NCBI GenBank assembly: GCA_946699065.1 | Contig: CAMPDV010000919.1 | Location: forward strand, 101,052-165,051 | Length of the DNA stretch: 64,000 nucleotides | Reading direction: 5' to 3' | Source of the DNA: Loxodes magnus | Taxonomy: Eukaryota > Ciliophora > Karyorelictea > Loxodida > Loxodidae | Shown: positions 36,600 to 48,999 of the stretch, piece after piece | How the letters are laid out: each line of letters starts with the position of its first letter | Numbering within the stretch: the stretch's first letter is position 1 | The notes under the pieces: generated by a model | The model's database searches: none | Seen by the model: the letters and a program-made list of their open reading frames with translations, nothing else | Told to the model about the DNA's origin: nothing | Program-made: the position numbers and the translations under genes

Positions 36600-37045
36600 A
36601 TAGTTTAAACTAAAATATCAGAATTATGAATTTACTCACTTTTATAAGGAATATATGAATATCAGTCGCGGTCAGGAGAATTAGTATGTAATCTGGAGCA
36701 GTGTATAATGTATTGCGAATAATCTCGCACTAGATACCGCCACAGATAAAGGTGAAAAACTCGAAAGAAAAAGCCCAACTTACCTGAGATTCCTTGCTAG
36801 CCTTATGTACATTTGACTGACGGGCTAATTAATGACTTAATTACTAAATCTTATTTTGATCTTATTGAGAAGACTCGAACATTTGATTCAAAATTAAAGA
36901 ATAATCTTTAATAAACAGATTCTAATTTGGAGAAGCTGACGTGACTTATTGGTAGTAAAAGTGGCAACAAGAAGTATGAGAACGCTTTCTTTTAATAATA
37001 ATATTGAAAGAACTGAGCGCCATCGAGGTGTTACACGTTCTATAA
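36600..37045 (+). mobile_element. Short coding retroelement, family C
   Basis: Matches the element at 55051-55442 (minus) and the fragment at 11565-11750. One frame conserved between the diverged copies gives CIMYCEQSRTRYRH here and CIPLCKFSRTRCHLR there, then HLTDG and NDLI in both. NLEKLTWLI is shared with the 11.6 kb copy. It ends in the shared hairpin (37009-37041) and an AT tail. Confidence 0.7.
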
Positions 37046-37049
37046 TCAT

Positions 37050-38330
37050 ATTTATATATCTGATATTTTAAAACCATAAAGGCTACCGTAACAATTTTCT
37101 ACACAATGTTCTTACAATTGACATCGAAAGCAGATCCGATTTATCACATTCACTGTCAGAGAAATTTCTTAAATCATAGTTAGGAGTTAATTGGAATTAA
37201 AAAAGTTTTCAAAATTATAATCGTGTAGTACTTTAGCTTTATTCTAATAGATTAATTTGAATCTTGTTCTAAATTTTGTTTATTTTCATAGTTTTCAAGT
37301 ACCATTACCGTAAATTTTCGTGTTTCAGTATTTTTATTTTTAAACCCAAGATTTTTGATTATTTCACTTTAGACTTTTTTCTTTTCTTTAATTCGTGGGT
37401 GAGTTTTTCAAGTATTTGGATGACTATTTATGACTCATTTCTTGGTTCTATTCTCTACTAATATACTTTTGATAATTTTTTCTTAATTGTTTAGAAGCTA
37501 ATTATATCATTATTAGTTTCCTCTTCTTCATTAAAAGAAATTATAGTGAAATTTTATCACGTTTATTCAGAAGCTATTAAACTATTACATTTAAGAAGGA
37601 GTAAATATAAAAAATCTAAAAATAATTTCTTAACATATTGGATTATTTTTATTTTTTTAAGACGTTAATTTCTCATTAAACAGACTTCTGATTATTCAAA
37701 AAACATTTTTTTTATGAACAGTCTATATATTGCAAAAGAGAGTAAAAATTGTTCTATCATTTTTTCACATAAATTATTTTATAAAACATTAATGAAGTTT
37801 TAAGTTTTAACTTGATGAATATAAAATAACTTTTTCCATTAATTAAATATATTTTATTTTTTATTATAAAATAAGAGACTTATTATTCAATAGTATCTCG
37901 AACTTTTTATTTAAGATTCTAATTTTTAATGTTTTTTCATTCAATATTTCGATTTTTTTTAATTTTTAGATTCAAATTTTATATTTTTAAACTTTTCTCT
38001 CAAAGATTATACAATAAAAGTGCATTTTATTATTTAAAAAGGTTTAAAGGATGTTTTGAATTTCTTTCAAATTTCTTGATTTTATATTTTTTTATAATTA
38101 GAATCAAGCTTAAAAGTAGGATTATAAAGAAATTTTATGAAGACCGTGCTTTAGATTAAATTTATATCAAATTACTTTTTCTTCTTTCTTAATATCTTAA
38201 ATTAATCTTTTCCTGCGTATATTTTTCTTTAAGTTGAATATATCTTTTATTAAACTAAAATTAATTTTTTCTATTATTAAATATTTTCTTTTTTTATTCG
38301 TTTTAAAAATAAAAAAATGGAAAAAATTTA
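37050..38330. other. AT-rich sequence, T-rich on plus
   Basis: T-rich as in minus-strand coding regions, but no motif was recognised. Standard-code ORFs here are hydrophobic low-complexity translations. Confidence 0.45.
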
Positions 38331-38334
38331 AACC

Positions 38335-40800
38335 TGTTTTAGTTATTTTTTATTCTTAAATTTTCTCTATTTTTTCTTTTATTTAGTTAATATTTTAAAC
38401 TGATTCATTTCTTTTATCTGATACTTATTTTTTTTATTTCAATTAACTATATTTAGCCTTAAAATTTAAATTAAATTCTAAATCTATTTAATTTATTTGA
38501 ATGTTTAAAATTTTAATTCTTCTTTTTGTTCTTAAAAATCTTAATATTATTTTATTAATTATTAACTTTGGTCACAATCTTATTATTTGTTCAAAAAAAA
38601 TACTTTAACCTAATAATTACTAACTATTAATTTTTAAAAGGTTTATAAAATTCTAGTTAAAAACTTAATCTTAAAATGATTTATTATTTTTTATTTATTA
38701 ATAGCTTAATTATTCTAATTTTTATCAACTGATATCCATTTTATAAGTTTATTAATCTTTTCCTGCAATAATTTATAAAATTTCTATTTCGTCTAAATTT
38801 GTGGCAAATTTTTTGATAAGGTAAATAAATTTTTATTAATTGTTAAAATTTGCCATTATTTTATTAGATTAAATAATCTTAAAAAACTTTTTGTAATTAC
38901 GAATCGCTTCAAGCAATTAATAATTACTCAATTTGATTTAAATATCCTAATTCTAAAAAAATTTCAATGATATCATGTTATTTTCTTTACCAAAGTTTAA
39001 AAAGAAGATTTATTAGCAATTTTTATTTGAACACTTTTTATATTTATTATCATAATTTAAAATCATTTTTGCTTTACATAATTTACAATTTTTATTTTTA
39101 AACTCTTTTTAAAATCTTAAGCAATTTAATTTTCAAAATTTCGATCTTTTATTTGGGTTTCTTCGCAACCCAAACATTTATAAAGATTAAATCATTCTAA
39201 AGCACTAGTAAAATATTAAAATCCAGAAGTATATATAAATTAATGCCTTCAAAATTTTTGTTCTAAACTTGAAAATATTATTAGTAATTTATTTTTAAAT
39301 TATTTAAAACATCTTTGCTTAACTTATTTATTTATTCTTTTATTTAAATATTTTTCTAATCAATAACTATTGACTCATTTTTATTTTATTGCTTGAGTTA
39401 TATTTTTACCTTTTAGATCTATTAATTTTATTATAAGTTTTATTATGTTTAATTGTTAATACCTTAATCTAGCTATATTTATTCTAAAAATAATTTTAGA
39501 TTCTTGCTTAAATTTGATTTCAAATTTATATATTTTTTTAAATTTTTAATCTCTTAGAACTCATTCTTTTTAATAAAAAATACTTCTATTAAAATTTTAT
39601 TTTTCTTATTTTTTAAATAATAATTTGATCTTTAAATGTTTTTACAATTTTATATTTAACAATTTTTGATCTTTTAATCTTTTTTATAATCAAATTCACC
39701 ACTTTTTCTTTTACTTTTTGTTCTTTAAATATTTAAATTTCAGAAAAAGTTAGAAACTATTCTGTTTTTTACATCCAATTTTTATAAATTTACTTTCAGT
39801 AAAATTAAGCAAAAAACTGCTTCCATCTAACTTCTCATTCAACTAAATGCTTGATGAATCAAGCTAGTTTAAAATAGCTTCATCATAAGAAAAATTAAAA
39901 ATTCTTTTTTATTTAAGTAGTTTACTGCTGTATTCTTAATACAGCCTTTTAATTTATTATGTTTTTTTGGGTGGAGAAACTCCTCTTAGACTTTTTTAAA
40001 CATTATAAATAAATTTTTCTTTAAACATAAATCGTCATGAGACTTTGAAATTTATGGTTTTTTCAAATAAGTCATTTTTTTTGCTTTTTCATAAGATGAG
40101 CGAGATAAAAAATCAGATTCCCTAGCTTTTAATAAAAATCAGGTAACGAAGTAAAAATAAAAAAAATGAAATCAATCAGAGAAATCATGAAAGCCTTGTA
40201 AAAAACTATTAGAAAGAAAAAATTTACATTCAAATCTTTTTAATTTTCTTTACTAAGTTGAAAAACTACAGTAGAAAGTTTCTAATCTAAAAAAACAATT
40301 CAATCAAAAGTCAAAGTTCTTATTAATATTAGTATCTGTCCAAAAGAAGCTAGCAAAGTCAGTCAGATCCAAAAATTCTCGTTCATCAACGAGGTCCATT
40401 AAGAGTATAAAAATCATTAAATTTAAAAAATTCTTAAGAAACTCTTTTTGTGTTAAAAATTCTTAGACCAATAGAAAGGATCAATGAAAAACTAAGTTGA
40501 TTCTATGAAGACGACATAAATCTGAAGCGAGATCTCCTGAAGTTCTCATCCTTCTTTGAAAAAACCGTTAACAAGTCTAAAAAATATTTCTAAAAACTTA
40601 ATGAAACTATTATATAAAAGATTTAGACATCATTTAAATTTTAAAAGAAATTTGTACTTTTCAAATTTTTTTTGAGAAAAAAATTGTTTGAGATTCATAA
40701 ATTAAAATCTAAAAAATAAATAAAATAAAATTATAACAGAATTTATTAGAAAAAAAAGAAGAAAATAGAATCGAAAGAAAAAAAGTTGCTTTATTGCGCT
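38335..40800 (-). pseudogene. Helitron-like protein, N-terminal half, copy 2 (SINE-free)
   Basis: Aligns with 8526-10800 throughout and lacks the family A insertion (the empty site is at ~39040-39058). It keeps DTNINKNFDF, FECKFFLSNSFLQGF and KARESDFLSRSSYEKAKK. The Cys-rich block also matches, with CTTCGCAACCCA on the plus strand. Frameshifts break it after LRG. Similarity to copy 1 ends near 38335, so the Rep-like block is absent. Its upstream neighbour is the kinase pseudogene at 41115-42830. Confidence 0.55.
39040..39058. other. Empty insertion site for the family A element
   Basis: ATATTTATTATCATAATTT is continuous here. In copy 1 the equivalent sequence is split by the 300-base element, with ATTTATTAT/ATTTATTTAT on its two sides. 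Confidence 0.8.
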
Positions 40801-41114
40801 AAAAAAAAATAATTAACTTTGAGAAAATTAAACTCGAAAAATAAAAAAAAAGATATCGATACTAAAAATAATTTAATAAAAGATTGAAAGAGTAAAAATT
40901 TTAAAAGAGAAAAATAAAAAAATCTAAATCAAAATAATTCATGGATTTTAATATTATAAAAAAACTAAAAACTATAATCATGATCTAAAAAAATAAAGTA
41001 AAAAAATCCAAGGGAAAACAAATTATTTGCAACAATATTTACAAAAAAATTATACTACATGATTACACTTTAAGTGATTAATATTTATTTTTAATTAAAC
41101 TTCAATTTAATAAT

Positions 41115-42830
41115 TATTTTAAGTTTTTCCTCATTTTGTCTAAAAGTACTCGAAGTCAAAATAGAACTATAACATTTCTTTATTACTCTAGACAAATTAT
41201 TCCTAACTTTTATCTAAAATAGTACATCATATCATAAGGGCCGATTTCAAAATAGTAAACAGATCCACCTAAAGGAATTCAAAGATCTACACAACGATTA
41301 ACTTTGAAAATTTTATTATCATGTCTGTTATACATTCTCTCATTTAAATAAATAGGAAATTGACTAGCATTTATAAACCATGTATCTGCAAATCTCTGTT
41401 TTCTTTGAATCGAGTTTAAAATATCTGAAAACTCTTAAAACTAACCAACTTGAGGCTTTTGTGGAAATGAAATTGTTAAATTAGTTAAAATTTTTCATAA
41501 TCTATAAAATTTCTAAAATCTATCACTAATTATGCATCTATCTTTTTTCTAATCAAATAAGCATGGATTAGGCTCATAGTAGTTTTGAATATTTTTCCTA
41601 ATTTATTATAACTTTTCTTTAGTTTCGCTATATTCTGTCTCTTCTTATTTTATATTCTCATATCACTCTTTTTACTTTTGAAATGTTTATAGTCACTACG
41701 GAATTTCTGACTTATTTTAATATAACTCTTGCTTCCATAGGGTTTTTATTTTAACTTCAAGAGAACTTTAGAAAGTTTATATAAATTAGTTATCTCAGTG
41801 GTTTTCAAAAAATACTAAAGTATAATCAAATTCATTATCAAAATTATTTTGATTAACTATTAAATTTCAAGTTGATTCTCACTTGTCAATATATTTAAAG
41901 TCAAGTACTTTATCTCAATATATATAAGACATAACAAGTATGAATTCCAAAATAAATTAAAATGATATAAAGTCATAGATAAAGTTATGTTCTTTATTGC
42001 TTGTATCTTATTTCTTTCTATTTCTTGGCTAAGGGATAATGTAACCTACTCCAAATTTTCTTATTTTTAATTTAATTAATCTATCTAAAATTTAACCTGC
42101 TGTAGGTCTTTCATCTGGATTTTCCTTTATACAATCTTATAAAAAGATATAATCTTATGATATTATATCTTAAAATAAGAAATAGGCTATTTTTCCAAAG
42201 CTATATATATCATTTTTTCAGATATTTAAGGAAGATTCAAATCTAATTCAGGAGCATGATAATTTTCAGTTATAACTGTAAAAGAGCTACTCTAACCTTA
42301 TTTTACTGAATAATCAAAATCGCATATTTTAGCATTAAAATTACTATCTAATAAAATATTTCCAGGCTTTAAATCTCTATGAATTATTTACTTTGAATGC
42401 AAATATTATATTTCTTTTGCTATGTCTATTAGAATATTCACAATTAATTTTTCTTTTTCTTAGGCATTTTTTATTTAATTAATTTAATTTATGCAATTTT
42501 CCAATGAGTCATTACTCTAAAAAGGAGAAACTAAATATAATTTATTTTAGTGAAAGCAGTATCCATAAAGACTAAGAATATTAGGATGGTTAAGTATTGC
42601 ATGATTTTTAATTCCTTCTAAGGATTTTATAATTTCTTCCTTTCTTTCTAACACTTTATGGCTAAAGGTTATCCGTAAACTTTACCCTCAAAAATTATTC
42701 CATTTTCTCCTTTATATATATTTTTATTTTCCTCTATTTAAATCTATTCAAAAGAAAATTCTTTAATAATACCAAGTTGAGCTACTAGGTCTCTTAAGCC
42801 GCTGAGATTAATTTCTTGATTCTGTGCCAT
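41115..42830 (-). pseudogene. Kinase-like gene of the same family, frameshifted copy
   Basis: Close relative of the gene at 2603-4351, with ATG at 42830 and about 65 bases of shared upstream sequence. One base is missing near 42657 (after LAIK) and another near 42219 (in QISEKND), and further frame changes occur toward the C-terminus. In its segments it keeps ICDFDYS (the Asp of the metal-binding motif), HAPEL and, in the tail, FPIYLNERM, NKIFKVNRCVDLW, GGSVYYFE and EMLQFYFDFEYF. It shows that the Asp-to-Asn change in copies A and B is derived. Confidence 0.85.
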
Positions 42831-42899
42831 TATAATAATTTTAGATTTAGACTAATATAAATAAATAGGATTAGATTTGGTTAATTTATAATATAATAT

Positions 42900-45720
42900 T
42901 AATTAAGGTAGCTAAGTCTTAAATAAAGGATAGTATTTAATTATTAATGATATTTACAATATAACTTTTAAAACTAATTTTGATTATTGGCTATATAATT
43001 AAAACTAAACTAAAGTATGGTTGTATTAACTTAATTTAGGAATTGATTTGAATAGAACTTTATCTTCTAACTAAGACTTTATTTGTTTAATTAGTCTAAA
43101 TAAATGTTAACTAGTTAATTAATTGGATACTTGTTTGGTTCTTATCTATTTTCTAATTTGATAGGGAATGTTTTCTTAACTGAATTTAGAAAGCTTTAAG
43201 ATGTTTATTTAGTGCTTTTGATTTATTTAGAATAAATTAAAATATTAAACTAGCTTAAATTTATTATTTTACAATCTCTTAATTGAATTTAAGAGTTATA
43301 AGCAGTTAGATATTTAATAAACTTAGACTCTCTTTATTATATGCTCTTTCTGTCTATAGAACTGTAAATTCTTTTTAATTTTAAATCTTTTATTACTTTA
43401 TTGCTGAAAGACATTAAATTATTCTAGTTCCAAATAATACAATCATATCTTTACTAAGCATGGGTTAACAATATTCATATAGAGCCTTATCAAAAAATTC
43501 CAATATAGAAATACTGGAATGAGATTCAAATCATTAATGAAGCAACAGGAATTTACCTGAGGTAGTATTTGGAATACACAAAGAAATAACCCTTTAAGCA
43601 GAAAATTTATATCATTATATAAACAAATTGCTTTATTTTGATACTTAGATCTCTTCCTTAAGTAGTTTTTGGCTTCCTATCACATTAAGTAGCAAATTAA
43701 TTAAAGAAAATTTTACAATCAAATAAGTAAAGCAAAATGATTCCAGGCATTAAAAGGTTTGTTTTGGCTAAAATACTAAGCTAGAGCAACAAAGCCAGAG
43801 ATAATAAGACATAATCAGACCTTAAGCAAATTTTTAATGAGAAATAAGTTTAGAAGTTCTAATTAAGCCTATGAAACTTAAAATTAAATCAGCAAAAACA
43901 AAATCCCTGCAAGACAATTAAATTAGCTTAAAAATGTTTGAGCGGATTTAAAAGGAGAAATAAGGATTTAAGTCCTACTAGCAGTAATTTTAAGTTAATT
44001 TCATTGCAAAACTAAGAAAGGTAAATTTTATCTAGCAGAGCTAAAAGCAGTTTCAGCATAGAGGTAGGCACTTTTTCAAAGTTAACCAATTTTTTTCACA
44101 TTTTTATTTACATTTCTACCTGCTAAATCCACTGATAATTAGAGTAAGAAGAAACAACTCTTTAGATCTATTTACAAAAAAACCGAGATCTGTTTTAAGA
44201 ATCTCCTCAGACTTACTTGAGTTACTTGAAAGCCTGCCAGATAATTACTGAAGTAATTAAAAAAAACATATGTAAATGCAGAATTAAGTTCTTTAAGGGA
44301 AGAGAGACATCCACACTAAAACTAGGAATTTTTTACATAGTCTCTAATATACCTTCTAACAATTATCAGAAATTAGAATATTAAGAGATAAGAAAAGCGC
44401 TGAATAAAATGAAAAAGAGAATTCTACAGAATAATAGTTTCATTAATTTTTATAGAATGAGAGTGCTCTTAAGAAAGAGATTATAAAACTACTTTCAGTT
44501 AAAGAATTTTTCTGCTGTAAGATGAAAAATTTAGCTAAAATGTTTCTAGCTATTTTTTGAAAAATTAAGCTAGCACAATAAAAAGCTATACATTTTGAAG
44601 AATGCAGCATAAACAATATTTGAGAAGCTAGACAGCAAATCTGCCTTTTCTGTTATCAAGAAATAAGAAAAATTGGATATCCAGTTAAATTTTTAAAATT
44701 AGTCAAAAAAGTAGAGCAGTATAAGCTTAATAAAGGTAATTAAGCTATTCAACATAACTTGTTTTATCTATCTCCCTTCACTACTCTTTAACGAAATTTT
44801 CTTATTTTGCTTCATAAGCTCTCATCATTTTGTTATCTTTAACAACAAATCTCTGCTTAGTTAATCTTATTTTTGTGATTTGATTTCTTTGGTTCATTAA
44901 ATAAGCAAGAGTGTGTATTTTTTAAGTTTCTGGTATTAATAATAAACTGATGCATAGAGGTTTTTAGAATTTCTTAAAATATAATGTTTTGTTTTTGTAT
45001 CTTAAAGATTGTAGTTTGTGTAGGTATAATATTGGATAGATGTTTACTTAGTAAGATTGTATGATTTAATATTTATAACTCTTTTTGTAAGGAATAAGAT
45101 AATAAGGGTATTCATATACAATAGAGACTAGTTAATTAATAAAGTTTAAACTCTTAATATCAATTTGATTAAAGGCATTACTTGAATTAATAGCTTTAAT
45201 AATAGATAGTAACTAGTAGTATTATAGATATGTTTAAAGTAGTGATTTGAATAATAACCTTAACTGTAGTTACTACTAATAAACATTAATTATAGACAAT
45301 ATTACATTAGATAAAGGTACTTATTTGATTAACTTGAAATCTAATTTAATAAGTCTTTTACCTAGTTTAATATTTAAGTAGTTCTAAGGTAACAGTTTAA
45401 TTGACTATCTCCTTAATTTTATCTTTAAGCATTATAAGTAATTAAAAGGTTTGATAATAACTCTATCTTAAGCTTTTGATGATTATTAATTGAATTAGTT
45501 ATAAAATGAATGTAAATTAACTTTAATAATAGTAGGAATTTAGCTATATTAAGTTAACTATTATTTAAATAATAATTTATGTTTCTTATGTTAGCTTTAT
45601 TTATATCTTTATATCTTATATAAATACTGAAGTTATTATAGTTATAAAGATACCAGATATTTATCATTCAACTTCTAAATCTAGATTATTAACTTTCTAT
45701 AATCTGAGTTGAGAAATTTT
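42900..45720. other. Region with possible plus-strand coding, unresolved
   Basis: From ~43430 to ~44750 the plus strand is less AT-extreme and purine-rich, and reads without difficulty as a Lys/Gln/Arg-rich protein in at least two frames. No motif, TGA pattern or homologous copy decides between them. The flanks (42900-43430 and 44760-45720) are AT-rich with no feature seen. A diverged gene with several frameshifts is possible. Confidence 0.3.
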
Positions 45721-46625
45721 TTTTCTTGATTTTACGTTTTCCGATGTGAAGAATTCACTCACTCGTTACTTCAGTTGCAATTAATCAACATTTCTCCAGA
45801 TATATATTCTTATTTTCTTCTATTGGGGAAATTTCCTTCATAAATGTCAAGTGCTGTTGCAAATTTAGCGTATTTTTTCTTGCTCTAGGAAATGTCTTTT
45901 CTTGTTTCTCTATTTTCATTGGAATTCCTTATGAAAGCTTCTACAGGTTTTCTTCTATTAATTTAAGTCTTGAATCTAATTATACTAAATTTTTATCTTC
46001 TTGCTCTTGCATTATTCAAATATCATTCTCTAAACTTGCAATTTGCTCATAAACTCCGACTTTAGCTCTTCGGTCTACCATATGGACTTCATCATCATCT
46101 TCATAATTTATCAAGTCTTACTTATTATAAGCATCTCTTCCTTCTGGGAATTTGATTCCTCTTCGAGTTTTTTTATATTTCTAATAAGTTGATGATTCAG
46201 CTGTTTCATTTACTAAGAGTCCATTTATTCGATTTCGGTATTGTCTAAATCAAAGGTAATAGGCTCTTGATTGAATTATCGTAATTTACCTTCTTCGTTT
46301 ATTTTTTATTTTTAGTTATTATTTTTATCGATTCGGTTGAAAGGTCTCTTTTTTCCGTTTTCAATGGAGGTGATGAGAGTTGTGTTAACTTTTCTGTTTT
46401 GAATTTTTATCTCAGTTCTTACTTGTCCTTTGATGGAAGAGATCCGCTTTATTTTAATTTGTAGGAGTTAGTAATTTTTATAAGTCCTTCTAATTTATTA
46501 GATATTTCTGGTTATTTTTATTAAGAAGAGTGCTAAGTTAAAGAAGACGTGGTGAGAATATGCGTTTCTGGTTTTCTATCTTATTCTGAGGAGGTTGTAA
46601 AAAAAGCCTTTTTGAAGTCAGCCAT
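45720..46625 (-). pseudogene. Diverged gag-like ORF1, frameshifted
   Basis: Starts MADFKKAFFTTSSEQDRKP at ATG 46625, clearly related to the MVEGFKKGFYTTSQ signature. It continues Ser/Gln-rich, then changes frame to a coiled coil (MDSQQMKQLNHQLIRNIKKL) and again to VYEQIASLENDIWIMQEQED, with LVQLDSRLKLIEENLQKL after it. No knuckle was found near the 3' end. It is the first of three same-strand ORF1 genes between 45.7 and 50 kb. Confidence 0.6.
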
Positions 46626-47055
46626 TTTATATTATATAGGAAAAAATATATAATAAAAGTAAATAAATTAAACAATAATTTAAATTAATAAACTAATTTA
46701 TTAATTTTTAGATATTATTATTTCAAATGAAGGATATTAAAACTACTTCTAAAACTTTTTATTTTAATTTTATTTAAAAAATAACTAATTAAAAACTTTA
46801 AAAAATTATAAAAGTTAAATTTAATTGCTTAAAACATTTAATTAAATATGAGCAAGTTATTTAAATTATTTTAAGAAACTAATTTAGATTAAATTAACAA
46901 CATTGAAATTAAAAAAATATTAGTTATTTATTTAAATTTACTTGCTTATATATATCTTTGAGTAACATTAGAGTTAATCTTCTTTATATATATATTACTA
47001 AATTAAAAAGTTTAAATTGGAGTTTAGTGAACTTGGAGGACTTTCAACCTCGTGT

Positions 47056-47925
47056 TCACAGGACCAGTTTGATAACCTGGCTGGAACCAGCTCCCTTCAG
47101 AACTCTTTCTTCAGTCGCCTTGGATTGTGTACCACTTCGGTTTGTAGTTTGACCTCCTGACGGATAAAATTAGTTACAGAATTCTCGTCTAATCTTATCC
47201 TAATATTAGTACTATTATTTTTCTTATTATTTTCTATTCCAGTACTATTATTTAATTAATTTCAATTTCTAACATTGTCTATATTTATGTCCCATTTGTT
47301 TACATACAAAGCATCTTGGTTTATTCCTAATTCATTTCTTGTCTGGACTCCTCGGTAAATTAGTAGCTCCTTCTATGTCCATTGAATCTTGAATTGTCCT
47401 AGCTTTTAATTCCTACTACTGTTGCTACTTGCTGTTCTCTTCAAGCACAGTTGTTCTCCGCTGCAGCAATCCAATTTCCCTGAAGAAAGTGTTTCACTCT
47501 CGATCGTAGACTTCCCAGAAGCTTTCTTTCCATTCCTTAAGCTCAGTAACTTGATTTTTTAGAGCTCTATTCTCTAATCGTAGCCTCTTTACTTCCTCCT
47601 TCAGGTCAGAGAATGCGACTAAAATTTATGCCTGTTCTTCCTGGAACTGTGGCATCGCAAACTCTTACACAACTGCTGTTTCTTGCGTCTCCAGCACCTT
47701 TCTAGGTCCTTCCTCTTCAGTTGGTGTCATCGGGATATCCTTTAGGCGCTTTTGTCTCATCTTTTAGGTTGGTCTGGAAGTTCCTAGTTGATTCTATTAT
47801 TCTTGAAGGTTTTGAGAAGAAGATTATTTCTAGGAAGAAAATGTATGAGTTAAAGATGAGGGTTCTTACTTTCTCTCCCCTTTTTAGGAGGTAGTATAAA
47901 AGCCTTTCTTGAACCCTTCTACCAT
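47056..47925 (-). CDS. Intact gag-like ORF1 protein with canonical CCHC knuckle
   Basis: A single frame of 289 codons runs from ATG 47925 to TGA 47056. The signature MVEGFKKGFYTTSQKGERK (1-19) is followed by a Ser/Gln-rich linker. A coiled coil spans ~100-175 (DLKEEVKRLRLENRALKNQV). A perfect knuckle RCFVCKQMGHKYRQC has Cys205, Cys208, His213 and Cys218. A Gln/Arg-rich tail follows. Internal TGAs read as Trp (DREWN, DKKW). A second in-frame TGA at 47044-47046 could be the true stop, adding four residues. This is the best-preserved member. RNA binding in a retroelement particle is inferred. No reverse transcriptase lies next to it. Confidence 0.85.
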
Positions 47926-47999
47926 TTTTTCTCTCAGTTAATCTACTTTATGATTTTAATTATCTACATTCATTTAATTTATTTAACTAGTTTAAATTT

Positions 48000-48990
48000 C
48001 ACCCCTTTTAATTTAATATTTTCTTTAAATATTTGAAATTTTATATTATAATCCCTTTTATTTTCTTTCGCTTAGATAACCTTCATAAATTATTTTCTGA
48101 CTATAAAAATAAAAAAATTAATTTTATAAAGTATGTAATAGATGAAAAGGAGATAAATTATTTAAAATGTTTTAATTAAAAATTAAGACTTAATTAAACT
48201 TTATTGCTATAATGATGATAATCTTTATCTTCAAAGAAGATCAATTTTTATATCTTTTAATTCTAGATTGTTAACTTTAAATTTTAAGCTTACTTATATG
48301 TATTATACTTGAAAACAAAAGGTTTATGCTCATATTAAATAAAAAGTCATTTTTATTTTGCTTATATTTTAAAAGCATTTAGACTTAAAATTAATGAATG
48401 CATATTAGATGCTATTTACATTAATACTTTTTTATTAAATCTCAAAGCTTAGAATTATCACTTTCCTTTAATTTTTCTTTCTTTTAATATTTTCGAAGCA
48501 AATATAAGAATATGAATAAAAATACCTAAAATATAATATCTTGTAATCATATCTATAAACTCTCTAATTCAACATGTAGATTTTCAACTTCACTTATTAA
48601 GAATAAACCAAGTTAAATTATGAGGATATATTTATTAATAATAACTTACCATATACTCTTTTTAAACCTAATCTATTGGTTGAAGGAATGTTTTTACATG
48701 ATAAATCCATATAGTTTTTTAACTATATTAATAAATCTTTTTAACTAACTAAATTTGTTATTTTTTAGCTTGTGTCAAGATCAAAAATTTGTTAGAGCTT
48801 TGTTTTCTGTAAATATTTCTATTATTTTCCTATAGCTTTATGTTTTTTTTAGTATCTTTATTCTCTATCTTATTTTTTTGCTGAAGATTAAGTTAGATGT
48901 TAATTTAATCAAATCAAAACTTTTTTAAATAACTAAATATAATCTCAAGCTTTTTTAATCTAAAGTCAATTGACCTTTTATTATTATTAT
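48000..48990. other. AT-rich sequence
   Basis: Nothing recognised between the two ORF1 genes. A run of TTA/ATT repeats at 48980-49000 is the probable 3' tail of the next element. Confidence 0.5.
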
Positions 48991-48999
48991 TAAAATAGT

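Noticed and set aside
36600-37045. tRNA-derived SINE with A and B boxes
   Set aside because: I looked for a GGTTCGANTCC-like box and cloverleaf in families A-D and found none convincing. Families B-D conserve proteins instead.
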